A program made the translations under genes and the position numbers. DNA of 64,000 bases, taken from contig CAZVZX010000022.1 in assembly GCA_964631235.1 (NCBI GenBank), positions 1 through 64,000 on the forward strand, read 5' to 3'. This stretch comes from JARKPK01 sp964631235. GTDB taxonomy: Bacteria; Planctomycetota; Planctomycetia; Pirellulales; Thermoguttaceae. The notes beneath the pieces were generated by a model. That model was not told the origin of the DNA, did not search any database, and saw nothing but the letters and a program-made list of their open reading frames with translations. Of this stretch, positions 43,683 to 52,416 are shown one piece after another (within the stretch, counting starts at the first letter, position 1; every line of letters starts with the position of its first letter).

Positions 43683-44879
43683 TTACTCAACAACGCCGAA
43701 CCGATGAACCGTTGTATGGCGATACGTTTGGCCCGGCCGCAGCACGGTTGTCGGGTAGTCGGGCTTGTTGGGCGAGTCGGGATAATGCTGTGTTTCCAAG
43801 CAGAATCCGAAATGCTTCTTATAGTCCACCCCGCTGCCGCGAACGGTGCCATCGAGAAAGTTGCCCGAGTAGAACTGCACCGCGGGCTGCGTGGTGTGAA
43901 TTTCCATCATTCGGCCGCTTTTCGGCTCAACAACACGCGCACAAAGGGCCAATCCTTGCGGCTTCTCGCGTGCCAGAACGTAGCAGTGATCGTATCCGCC
44001 CTCGACCTGGGCGATGCGGGCACCGATCTTCGTCGGTTGATTGAAATCCATCGGGGTATCGGCAACCGGTTTCGGATCGCCGATCGGGATGAGCGTTTGG
44101 TCCACCGGCAGGTAGCGATCCGCCCGAATCATCAATTCGTGGCCCAACACATCGCCGTTGCCCGCGCCGGCCAGATTCCAATAGGCGTGGTTCGTCAGGT
44201 TGAGCACCGTGGGCTTGTCGGTTTCGGCCGTGTAGTCCATGCGCAACTCGTTGCCGTCGGTCAAGGTGTAAACCACAGTCACGGCGAGGTTGCCGGGATA
44301 CCCTTCTTCGCCATCGGGGCTGGTTCGGCTGAAGGTGATTGACGCCGCATCGGCCGTCTCAGCCGTTTCCGCTTTCCAAACGTATTTGTCGAACCCTCTC
44401 TTGCCGCCGTGCAGATGGTTTGGCCCGTCGTTGGTAGCCAGGGTATATTCCTTGCCATCAAGCGAGAACTTTCCGCCGGCAATTCGATTGGCGAATCGGC
44501 CGACGATACAGCCGAAATAGGGGTGCCCCTTGAGGTAGTCGTCCAACGTGTCGCAATGGAGCGTGATGTTGGCCGTTGCGCCGGAGCGATCGGGCGTTTC
44601 CACCGCCGTGATGATCCCGCCGTAGTCGATGGCGCGGACGACGATTCCCTGGGAATTGCGAAGCGTGTATTCCGTTACTTCCGTTCCGTCTTCGAGCTTG
44701 CCGAAGGCTTTCTTGCTGATCCGCTGCATGGGCTGTTCCTTGTTGGCGGCGGGCGACTGAGCGCCCGCGGGTGCTGATCCTTTCGGCTGATTCGAACTGT
44801 GCTGCGGTCCGCCGCAACCGGCCAGCCAGCACGAAAAACCTGTCAGAACACATGCCGCCCAAAAAAGTCGAGAAACCAT
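43683..44879 (-). CDS. galM: Lipoprotein aldose 1-epimerase (GalM family)
   Basis: 398 residues. The N-terminus is a lipoprotein signal with lipobox LAGC (Cys22) and a Ser/Pro/Ala linker, so the enzyme is exported and lipid-anchored. The beta-sandwich mutarotase domain (about 50-398) has NHLHGG (His155/157), the catalytic His231 in NLTNHAYWNL and the base Glu362 in CLETQHYPDSP. It interconverts alpha and beta anomers of aldoses such as galactose or glucose. The placement beside a channel and glycosidases fits sugar handling outside the cytoplasm. ATG at 44879, AAAGGA upstream. Confidence 0.92.
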   Translation of the reverse strand: MVSRLFWAACVLTGFSCWLAGCGGPQHSSNQPKGSAPAGAQSPAANKEQPMQRISKKAFGKLEDGTEVTEYTLRNSQGIVVRAIDYGGIITAVETPDRSGATANITLHCDTLDDYLKGHPYFGCIVGRFANRIAGGKFSLDGKEYTLATNDGPNHLHGGKRGFDKYVWKAETAETADAASITFSRTSPDGEEGYPGNLAVTVVYTLTDGNELRMDYTAETDKPTVLNLTNHAYWNLAGAGNGDVLGHELMIRADRYLPVDQTLIPIGDPKPVADTPMDFNQPTKIGARIAQVEGGYDHCYVLAREKPQGLALCARVVEPKSGRMMEIHTTQPAVQFYSGNFLDGTVRGSGVDYKKHFGFCLETQHYPDSPNKPDYPTTVLRPGQTYRHTTVHRFGVVE

Positions 44880-45162
44880 CGCTAACGTCCTTTCGCTTTC
44901 GATACGAATTGAAGTTCGGACGCGAACGCACAATGCAGGCCGCCGCTATCGGCAATGCGGCATGCCGTGCGCGGCCGCAATACGCCACAACATGACGGGC
45001 GATTGCTTGAATTGATCATCGTATTCGGCAACGATCGGGCGTGCAATCCGGTGCCCGAACCAGCGCAGCGAAAAAGCGACAAGACTCCAACCGGCCCGCG
45101 AATCGCCGCCTCGTGATTGCGCGGCAGTTGCCACCGGTTGTGAGCGACCAGACCGGGGCAAT

Positions 45163-46209
45163 CTACTCGGCGTCGGAAAGGCGGACGATGCCTTTGACGA
45201 GGCCGTCTCGGTAGGCAGCGGCCAGTTCGAACGCTTCCTGCAAGTCGTTCCAGCCGAATCGGTGAGTAATCAAAACTTCGGGGCGAATATGGCCGTCGGC
45301 AACTAAACGAATGGCCGGAGCGATACACCCCTTTTGTCGCCGAACGCTGCGAAAGACGAGTTCCTTGGTGCGCATCAGATGGATGTCGAACGGCACTTCC
45401 ACTTGCGGTGGAATGCCGACGAGGTACAGCACTCCGCCCGGCGTGAGCAACTGCTGCGCGTGATCGATGATTGCCGGATCTCCGCTGCATTCGAAGACGA
45501 AATCCAAGCCCCAGGGTTCGTTTTCGGCGATGCCCTCAATCGCGGATGAACTTTTCGGATTGCCGGTCCAATCGGCGCCGCACGTGCGGGCCAAGGCCAA
45601 CCGCTCGTCGAGAAGATCGGTAACGTACACGGTGCAAGGAGCCGCGGCCTTCGCGCAAAGCAGGACGCTTAGCCCGATCGGGCCCGCGCCGAAAATGGCG
45701 ATTCGCGCGGCCGGATACACTTCGGCCATGCGCACTGCATAAAGACCGATCGAAAGAGGTTCGATCAGCGCGGCAACATCCAAGCTCATCGACGCCGGCA
45801 CTCGAAGGCAATTCGCCGCCGGCAAAACGCGATACTCCGCCGCTGCGCCAGGTGCCTGACCGGGCGAACCCATGAACTGGATGTGCCGGCACGTATTCAC
45901 GCGCCCGACGCGGCATTGATCGCATTGGTGGCAACTTAGGGCCGGATCGATCGCCACGCGGTCACCGGGACGCACATTGACCACGCTGGAGCCGATTTCG
46001 ATGATTGTGCCCGAACATTCGTGCCCGAGCGACGCCGGGTAACTGAGCCGCTGCCGACCGATCCCTCCATCGACGAAGTAATGAACATCGCTCCCGCAGA
46101 TCCCCAGACGATCGATGCGGACGAGCACGTCAGTGGATCGTTCGAGCTTCGGAGTCGGTTCTTCGGCGATTTCGATCGTCCGCGGCTTGGTAAAGTAGGC
46201 GACCTTCAT
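45163..46209 (-). CDS. Zinc-dependent medium-chain dehydrogenase, sorbitol/xylitol dehydrogenase-like
   Basis: 348 residues. Catalytic zinc ligands Cys38 (GICGSDVHYF) and His63/Glu64 (LGHECSG) match the polyol-dehydrogenase group; structural zinc Cys93, 96, 99 and 107 are all present. The NAD site is GAGPIGLS at 174-181. It likely oxidises a sugar alcohol (sorbitol, xylitol) to a ketose in the cytoplasm; the true substrate could be another polyol. No clear Shine-Dalgarno. It lies upstream of galM by 283 bp on the same strand. Confidence 0.91.
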   Translation of the reverse strand: MKVAYFTKPRTIEIAEEPTPKLERSTDVLVRIDRLGICGSDVHYFVDGGIGRQRLSYPASLGHECSGTIIEIGSSVVNVRPGDRVAIDPALSCHQCDQCRVGRVNTCRHIQFMGSPGQAPGAAAEYRVLPAANCLRVPASMSLDVAALIEPLSIGLYAVRMAEVYPAARIAIFGAGPIGLSVLLCAKAAAPCTVYVTDLLDERLALARTCGADWTGNPKSSSAIEGIAENEPWGLDFVFECSGDPAIIDHAQQLLTPGGVLYLVGIPPQVEVPFDIHLMRTKELVFRSVRRQKGCIAPAIRLVADGHIRPEVLITHRFGWNDLQEAFELAAAYRDGLVKGIVRLSDAE

Positions 46210-46321
46210 CTTTAGTCGATTAGAGACGTGTTAGCGTTCTGGTTAGGATCGATTCTGTGCGGCAGAAATGGCATTCCGTTTGCTTCGTTTCATGCAGCGG
46301 CAATGTTTGTCACAGAATCGA

Positions 46322-48658
46322 TCAATCGGCCGGAAGAACCGAAGCTGGCGGCTTGCGCCGCGAGCCGGCCGGGCTATTCCGTTCGGGCTCGGCAGGCCCA
46401 ACCTTCGCAGCCGGCGGCTCTGGGGCCGCTCGCGACGTTTCGCCTGTCGGCTGAGACGGAGGGCTGTCCTTTGTCGCCGAGTCGGCAGGCAAAATGCCTT
46501 CGATTGCCGCCTGGCCGTAAAGCGGCAGATGCCGATAGTACACCTCTAAGGTGCAGAGGCAAAGAGCCGTCATGTAAATCCTCCCGGCATAATCGGCAAA
46601 GCCGCCATCGATGCCGTTGCCGCGGGGCGTCCAACTGCCGGCGGCATGGCCTTTGATTTCCTGGGTGGATACGAGCAAGTCGCGCATTCTCTCGTTCCAG
46701 GTTCGCCACGAGCTGCCGCCATAGTGGTGCATGACTTGGGTAGCATAGTACCAATAATACACGTTGGGGCGTTTCTCGCTGGGAAGATGATGCCGCACCA
46801 TCAGATCAACGCCCGCCTTCAGCCCTTTGTGGTCGCGCGGCCAGCCAAGGTACTGCCGACAGAGCAGCGCCTCGGCCGTCATGGCGATTGTGGTCGATCG
46901 ACCGGGTTGATAGTAGTACTCTCCCAGATTTCGATCGCGAGCGACACTATCGAGAAACATCGCCGTGCGTTCAAAGACTTCGTTCGGAACATGCAGGCCG
47001 GCCATTTGTCCGCTTTTCAAGGCCATCAATTGCCATCCGACCACGCTGACGTCGCCCGGTTCGCCCGGCTCGTAGCGCCAGCCGCCGGCCGAATGCTGAG
47101 CAGCCACAATGAAGTTCAATGCGCGCTGGGCCGGCTCGAAAAGCTGTTTGTCTTGCGTTAGAGCGTAGGCTTCACACAAAACGATTGCCGCCATTCCGTG
47201 GGCATACATCCGTCCGTCGCCTTCGTCGCGAAGGTCGCCGTTCTCGAGTTGTTGAGCGCAGAGAGCATTCAGCCCCTTAAGAACCTCCTGCTGATATTCG
47301 CCCTGCATGTGCGTTTGTCCGGCGCCCAAAAACGGCAGAAGCGCCAAGGCCGTGCCGGCGACCTTGGTGCTGAAGCCGCCCGGATGCGTGCAGGTTTCGT
47401 CGCAGTCCGGTGTGCGGAAGTGCTGGAGGCTCCAATTTCCGTCGGGCTGCTGATGACGCGCCAGGAACTTCAGCCCGCGAGCGACGGCCGCCTCGGTGGC
47501 CGAAGTGCCGCCGGAACTCCGCACCATTTGGGCGCGCAAGGCGGGATCGCGCCCATGAAACATTCGCCCCGGCGGAGGAGGCTCCTCGGCCGTCGAAAAG
47601 CTCTTCACTCGTTCAGGCATGAGTCCGATCGGATTGAAATCCGTCAGCGGCGGATCGATGGGCGAAAGCTCCGGCTCGACCTTTGCAAGGCCCATCGAAT
47701 CGAGTGTCGCCTCGAAGTCGATGGCGCCGGGCTCGTCGAATTCGAACGCCTTCTCATCCAAATTGATTTTGCCCTGTTCGCCTTCGTAATCTTGCGGAGA
47801 AATCGCGGTCGAGAGAATGATGCCGCGATTCTCCGGTTCGTCCATCATCCAAAGGCCGAGCAAGATGATCGCCACCGCATGGAAGACGAGGCTGATCAAC
47901 CAAGCAGGCAAATTGGCGAGAAACCGCCGCGCCGCGCCGTAAAACCCCTCCTGACGCCGCAATTGAGCCAACCGAGCTCGCGCGCTGCGATAGACCTGGG
48001 CCGCGGGAACGCGACGGCGGCCGAGCGAACTTGTTGCCTTCGACGCTTCGCCGGCGGGCGCCGTGCCGGGGACTCGCCTCCGGCGTGATTCCCCCGGATG
48101 CGCCGCTGGCGGCGGCATCACCAGTGCCGGGTTCCGCTTGTCGCCGGCTTGTGCGGCGGACATAGCGGCGTTCGCAGGCTGTTCTTTACGAGGCGGAGAG
48201 CTTGCCCTTGGCGCGCTCGCTGATGGTTGCGCCGGTTGACCGGCAGCGACCGATGGCGACGAGGACGGCGACGGCCCGCTTGGCGGATCGGTCGCTACGG
48301 CCGCGGCCGAACGATCCAGCGGCTTTCCCGCTGAAGCCGAGGTGCCTGCCGCAGGTTGCGATGGAGCCGGGGGGACGACTGCGGCATTCCGATAATCGTT
48401 CAGTAATCGCTCGGCATGTCGTTGCTGCTCTTCGGTCAGCTCAACGCTGGCACCGCACCGCCAACAGTCGGCGGTCATCAGCCAAAGGCGGATCGACATC
48501 GGCGCGCCGCAGTCGGGGCACGCGCACGCCAGAACGCCGCCGTCGAGCCAGATTTCGGCCACGCGCGCCTTCTCGGTGCGGTTTCGGGGAGCGTTGCCGC
48601 CGGGCGGTGACGGCGGGAGAGGCATCGAAGATGAATCGCTCGCTCGGCTCGATGTCAC
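46322..48658 (-). CDS. Zinc-ribbon / membrane / squalene-cyclase-repeat fusion protein
   Basis: 778 residues; GTG start with GGGAG seven bases upstream. Order: a Cys4 zinc ribbon (Cys47, 50, 65, 68; CPDCG...CWRCG); a Pro/Ala/Ser-rich linker (95-220); an Arg-rich juxtamembrane stretch; one membrane helix (252-272, WLISLVFHAVAIILLGLW); then an alpha/alpha-barrel of prenyltransferase/squalene-cyclase repeats (about 385-720, QQPDGNWSLQHF, SAGGWRYEPGEPG, TMTALC-like turns). No cyclase catalytic motif is visible. The zinc ribbon would be cytoplasmic and the barrel outside. It is divergent from a second moxR, mirroring the moxR-linked paralogue at 648-1697. Function unknown. Confidence 0.85.
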   Translation of the reverse strand: MTSSRASDSSSMPLPPSPPGGNAPRNRTEKARVAEIWLDGGVLACACPDCGAPMSIRLWLMTADCWRCGASVELTEEQQRHAERLLNDYRNAAVVPPAPSQPAAGTSASAGKPLDRSAAAVATDPPSGPSPSSSPSVAAGQPAQPSASAPRASSPPRKEQPANAAMSAAQAGDKRNPALVMPPPAAHPGESRRRRVPGTAPAGEASKATSSLGRRRVPAAQVYRSARARLAQLRRQEGFYGAARRFLANLPAWLISLVFHAVAIILLGLWMMDEPENRGIILSTAISPQDYEGEQGKINLDEKAFEFDEPGAIDFEATLDSMGLAKVEPELSPIDPPLTDFNPIGLMPERVKSFSTAEEPPPPGRMFHGRDPALRAQMVRSSGGTSATEAAVARGLKFLARHQQPDGNWSLQHFRTPDCDETCTHPGGFSTKVAGTALALLPFLGAGQTHMQGEYQQEVLKGLNALCAQQLENGDLRDEGDGRMYAHGMAAIVLCEAYALTQDKQLFEPAQRALNFIVAAQHSAGGWRYEPGEPGDVSVVGWQLMALKSGQMAGLHVPNEVFERTAMFLDSVARDRNLGEYYYQPGRSTTIAMTAEALLCRQYLGWPRDHKGLKAGVDLMVRHHLPSEKRPNVYYWYYATQVMHHYGGSSWRTWNERMRDLLVSTQEIKGHAAGSWTPRGNGIDGGFADYAGRIYMTALCLCTLEVYYRHLPLYGQAAIEGILPADSATKDSPPSQPTGETSRAAPEPPAAKVGPAEPERNSPAGSRRKPPASVLPAD

Positions 48659-48858
48659 GGTTTGACTCCCACGCCCGACATTGCGCGACGGGACGACCGA
48701 TCGAACCCCCTCCTACGATTATCCATTATACAGGTATTCTCTGCCGTTGCACGAGTCGGGCGTTCTATAAAGCGTCGGTTTTCTTTGCCTGTAAACCCGT
48801 GCCGATTCAGGCCAAAGGACGGCCTAAGCGGTCGGCTCGATCGCCGTAGGCCGCGGGA

Positions 48859-48888
48859 TTGCACGATGTTGCGACAAAGCAATACAAT
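48859..48888 (+). promoter_or_regulatory. Promoter placing the moxR start codon at the transcript end
   Basis: TTGCAC (48859-48864) and TACAAT (48883-48888) have an 18-bp spacer. The ATG follows 7 nt after the -10 box, so the transcript would be leaderless or nearly so; no Shine-Dalgarno is present. Confidence 0.55.
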
Positions 48889-48895
48889 AGCTCGA

Positions 48896-49837
48896 ATGAA
48901 TCAATCGATTTCCTCTTTGATCGCCTCGTTGGAAACGAATATCAACCGCGTCGTCCTCGGCAAAGCCGAGGTGGTGCGTCTCGTGGTTACCGCTTTGTTG
49001 GCGGGCGAGCACGTACTGATTGAAGATGTGCCCGGCGTCGGGAAGACCCTCATCGGCAAATCGCTGGCGCGGAGCGTTGCGGGGCAGTTCGCACGCATTC
49101 AATTTACGCCCGATCTGTTGCCCGGCGACATCACCGGCAGCAGCGTCTATCGCAGTGCAAGCGGCGAGTTCACCTTTATGCCCGGCCCGGTGTTCGCCAA
49201 CATCGTGCTTGCCGACGAAATCAATCGTGCCACGCCGCGGACGCAAAGCGCGCTGCTCGAAGCGATGAGCGAGCGGCAAGTGTCGGCCGACGGGCAAACG
49301 TTTCCGCTGCCGAGGCCTTTCTTGGTGATTGCCACGCAAAACCCGGTCGAGTTCGAGGGGACGTATCCGCTGCCGGAAAGCCAGCTCGATCGGTTTCTCT
49401 TTCGGTTGAGCGTTGGATACCCCGATCGAGACGCCGAGCGCCAAGTTCTGGAAACGCACCGCGACGGCGAACCGGTCGATCGATTGCCCGCCGTCATCGA
49501 TTGCGCTCAGGTAACTGAGCTTCAAGAGGCCGCCTGTACCGTTGCCGTGGATGCTTCGATCAGCGAATATATTCTCGACATTGCCGCAGCGACGCGAGCG
49601 TGCGCCGACCTGAGTGTCGGGATAAGCACGCGCGGATCGTTGGCCTTGTATCGGGCCGCTCAGGCACGGGCCTTGGTCGAAGGGCGTGATTATGTTGTGC
49701 CCGACGATGTGAAATCACTCGCCGTGGCGGTTCTCGCCCATCGAGTGATTCCGAAGGGATATATTCACGGCGGACAACGCTCGGCCGTCGAATCGCTTAT
49801 CGAACGGCTTGTGGACGAGATTCCCGCACCGGTCTAA
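48896..49837 (+). CDS. MoxR-family AAA+ ATPase
   Basis: 313 residues. Walker A DVPGVGKT (44-51), IQFTPDLLPGDITG, Walker B IVLADEINRATPRTQ, sensor and arginine-finger regions LATQNPVEFEGTYPLPESQLDRFLF, then the C-terminal lid helices (ISTRGSLALYRAAQARALVEGRDYVVPDD). MoxR ATPases are cytoplasmic and assist assembly of partner complexes. No DUF58, VWA or transglutaminase gene follows; the next gene, ilvD, is convergent. The divergent partner is the zinc-ribbon/squalene-cyclase-repeat protein. A longer upstream frame exists, but the conserved family start and promoter position favour 48896. Confidence 0.93.
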   Translation: MNQSISSLIASLETNINRVVLGKAEVVRLVVTALLAGEHVLIEDVPGVGKTLIGKSLARSVAGQFARIQFTPDLLPGDITGSSVYRSASGEFTFMPGPVFANIVLADEINRATPRTQSALLEAMSERQVSADGQTFPLPRPFLVIATQNPVEFEGTYPLPESQLDRFLFRLSVGYPDRDAERQVLETHRDGEPVDRLPAVIDCAQVTELQEAACTVAVDASISEYILDIAAATRACADLSVGISTRGSLALYRAAQARALVEGRDYVVPDDVKSLAVAVLAHRVIPKGYIHGGQRSAVESLIERLVDEIPAPV

Positions 49838-49930
49838 CGAAAACCGCGGAGGACGGAAAGCGGTTCAAGCGGAACGCACGCGATCGAGAGCGTCGCTGCG
49901 ACCGCGGCCGCGCTCGCAATCGGCTCGAAC
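49838..49930 (-). repeat. Dispersed repeat, copy F
   Basis: It directly abuts the moxR stop, in the opposite orientation. On the minus strand: GCCGATTGCGAGCGCGGCCG, TCGCAGCGACGC, CGATCGCGTGCG, TTCCGCTTGAACCGC, TTTCCGTCCTCCGCGG and TTTTCG. Confidence 0.75.
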
Positions 49931-49946
49931 TATTCAGCCGAAGGTC

Positions 49947-49987
49947 AACCTTTACCGAACAGCCCGGCGATCCGTCCGGTAAAGGTT
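49947..49987. terminator. 11-bp hairpin between convergent moxR and ilvD
   Basis: AACCTTTACCG (49947-49957) pairs perfectly with CGGTAAAGGTT (49977-49987) around a 19-nt loop. It has no long T tract but is well placed as a shared transcription stop. Confidence 0.6.
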
Positions 49988-50089
49988 GGAACGCGCGATC
50001 GTTGGCGCGACTGACGCGCAGCGACGCATTGCGCCCACTGCTCACGGCCGGGGCGCCAATTCGTCAGAACAGAACCCGTCAGAGCGATT

Positions 50090-51925
50090 CTACCCGCGGG
50101 GCCGGAGCACCGCGCCGGTATCGGCACTGGTCGCCATTGACGTATATCGAGCCAAATAGCCGCGTTGGTAACGAGGCGGCGGGGCTTTCCACCGCTTGGC
50201 GCGTGCGGCCAGCTCCTCCTCGGGCACACAGAGATTGAGAATGCGCTTCGGAATGTCGATTTCGATGATGTCTCCGGGCTCGATCAGCGCAATCGGGCCG
50301 CCGGCAGCAGCCTCCGGACTGACATGACCGATGCACGCCCCGGCGGTTCCACCGGAAAACCGGCCGTCGGTGACCAGCGCCACGGTCGAATCGAGGCCCA
50401 TGCCCTTCAACGCCGTGGTCGGCGCCAACATTTCCTGCATTCCCGGCCCGCCGCGCGGACCTTCGTAGCGAATGATGACGACGTTGCCCGGCTTCACCTT
50501 GCCGTTGACGATTCCGGCGTACGCGTCGGTTTCCGATTCGAAAATCACGGCCGGTCCGCGGTGGGCAAGCATTTCGGGCCGCACGCCGGCTGTTTTCACC
50601 ACCGCACCGCGCGGAGCGAGGCTTCCGTACAGGATGGCCAAACCGCCCTCGCGGCTGTAGGCGTTTTCCACTTCGCGAATGCAGTCGTACGGATCGAAGC
50701 CGAGTTGCATCTGATCCAACTCGGCCACCGAGGTTGCCCGGCGCTCGACCACCATGCCCTTGTTGGTCCGTTGACGGCCGGCCGTAACCGCGGCCAATTC
50801 GAGGGCTTCCTTTGCAGCCGCTCGCCCGCGAATATCGAACTCGGCGATATTCTCTCTGAGGGTTTTTCCCGAGACAGTCGGCACATCGAGATGGAGCAAT
50901 CCCGGACAGCCGCGAACCAGCGAACCGAGAATCGTGTGGATTCCGCCCGAATTATGGCAATCCTCGATGTGATAGTGGCTGCTGGGGGCGATTTTGCAAA
51001 TGTTCGGCGTTTTTTGGCTCAGTTCATTGATCCGCGACAAGTCGTACGACACGCCTGCTTCTTCCGCAATGGCCAGCATGTGCAGCACCGTGTTCGTGCT
51101 GCCGCCCATCGCCATATCGAGCACCATGGCGTTGTCCACCGATTCGCGGGTGACGATTTCGCGGGGCAGAATGCCGTGCCCGGGCCCGAGTTTTTCAAAT
51201 TGCAGCACCATTTCCACGATTCGCTGCGCAGCCCTGCGGTAGAGGCGTTTGCGCTCGGCGCTGGTGGCCAACAACGTGCCGTTGGTGGGCAGTGCCATCC
51301 CGATCGCCTCGCACAGGCAGTTCATGCTGTTGGCCGTGAACATTCCGGAACACGATCCGCAGGTGGGGCAGCCGGCCTTCTCCAATTCGAGCAACTGCTC
51401 GGCCGAGAGCTTGCCATCTTGTTTTGCGGCCGCGCCGATAAACACATCGATCAGATCGACCGTCTTGCCGTCGGCCGTCTTGCCCGCTTCCATCGGACCG
51501 CCGCTGACGAAGATGGTGGGGATATTGCAGCGCATCGCCGCCATGAGCATGCCCGGAACGATCTTGTCGCAATTCGGAATGCAGATCATGCCGTCGAAGC
51601 AGTGGGCCTCGATCATCGTCTCCACCGAATCGGCAATCAGCTCTCGGCTGGGCAGCGAGAACTTCATTCCCTCGTGACCCATGGCGATGCCGTCGTCCAC
51701 GCCGATCGTGTTGAAAAGGAAGGGCACTCCGCCGGCTTCCCGAACACACTGCTTGACGAACCGACCGACCTCGTCGAGATGGACGTGGCCAGGAATGATA
51801 TCGACGTGGCTGTTGCAAATGGCGATGAACGGTTTGCGGAAATCGTCGTCGGTTACTCCCGTGGCGCGCAACAGGCTGCGGTGCGGGGCTCGGGCATCAC
51901 CCATCTTCACGCGGTCGGATCTCAT
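50090..51925 (-). CDS. ilvD: Dihydroxy-acid dehydratase
   Basis: 611 residues, ATG with AAAGGAA upstream. It dehydrates 2,3-dihydroxy-isovalerate and -methylvalerate in branched-chain amino acid synthesis, in the cytoplasm. Iron-sulfur cysteines are visible at Cys37 (CNSHVD), Cys119 (PNCDK) and Cys192 (CPTCGSCSGMFTANSMN). Other family blocks: GHEGMKFSLPSRELIADS, MGGSTNTVLH, DGRFSGGTAGACIGHVSPEA. The C-terminus extends about 30 residues beyond the usual end (SMATSADTGAVLRPRG). No other ilv or leu gene is nearby. Confidence 0.96.
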   Translation of the reverse strand: MRSDRVKMGDARAPHRSLLRATGVTDDDFRKPFIAICNSHVDIIPGHVHLDEVGRFVKQCVREAGGVPFLFNTIGVDDGIAMGHEGMKFSLPSRELIADSVETMIEAHCFDGMICIPNCDKIVPGMLMAAMRCNIPTIFVSGGPMEAGKTADGKTVDLIDVFIGAAAKQDGKLSAEQLLELEKAGCPTCGSCSGMFTANSMNCLCEAIGMALPTNGTLLATSAERKRLYRRAAQRIVEMVLQFEKLGPGHGILPREIVTRESVDNAMVLDMAMGGSTNTVLHMLAIAEEAGVSYDLSRINELSQKTPNICKIAPSSHYHIEDCHNSGGIHTILGSLVRGCPGLLHLDVPTVSGKTLRENIAEFDIRGRAAAKEALELAAVTAGRQRTNKGMVVERRATSVAELDQMQLGFDPYDCIREVENAYSREGGLAILYGSLAPRGAVVKTAGVRPEMLAHRGPAVIFESETDAYAGIVNGKVKPGNVVIIRYEGPRGGPGMQEMLAPTTALKGMGLDSTVALVTDGRFSGGTAGACIGHVSPEAAAGGPIALIEPGDIIEIDIPKRILNLCVPEEELAARAKRWKAPPPRYQRGYLARYTSMATSADTGAVLRPRG

Positions 51926-52416
51926 GGCGGTATTTCCTTTGAAATAATCGAGCGATCTTCATGTGCGGTCGGCAAATCGGCTGGGCGTCACTCTCGGCAT
52001 ATGCGGCGACCGCTATTCGAGAGCGCTCGGTAGCGAGGGACCGACCGACGCGCGGTCGAGTATCGAATCGAAAGCGACTGAGCCTCCTTACGAACTCGCA
52101 AAAAACAAGCGGATTGAACCGAAACGATCTATTTTACCCGGCTTCTCGCCGCTGAACAGACGCGGATGGTTGCCGTTTTCCCCGATGATGTGCATTCCTC
52201 GCATCGGTGCCTTTCACGCTTTCGCGTCGGACGGCCATTGCTCAGCTTGACGCAACTCGGACCGATCAGATAGCCTGTTGAGGTTTGAATTCGGCACCTT
52301 GTCAGTGATCTTTTTGTCGAGGCCAGCGATACCGAGAATCGGATCGGTCCGATTGTCGTCGGCCGAGTATCGTCTGCTGGTCGGCGGCCGTTCGGCCTCC
52401 GATCGAGGAATGCGCC
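51926..52416. other. Intergenic region between divergent ilvD and glycosyltransferase
   Basis: 491 bp with no gene supported. No leader peptide rich in branched-chain residues, no T-box and no clear attenuator is seen upstream of ilvD. Confidence 0.4.

Noticed and set aside
50165..52033. A 622-codon open frame on the plus strand
   Set aside because: It is the mirror of ilvD, which has all iron-sulfur and family motifs; the plus-strand product is rich in His/Arg/Ala with no motif.
51926..52416. Attenuator or riboswitch upstream of ilvD
   Set aside because: No Leu/Val/Ile-rich leader peptide, T-box core or terminator-antiterminator pair could be found.
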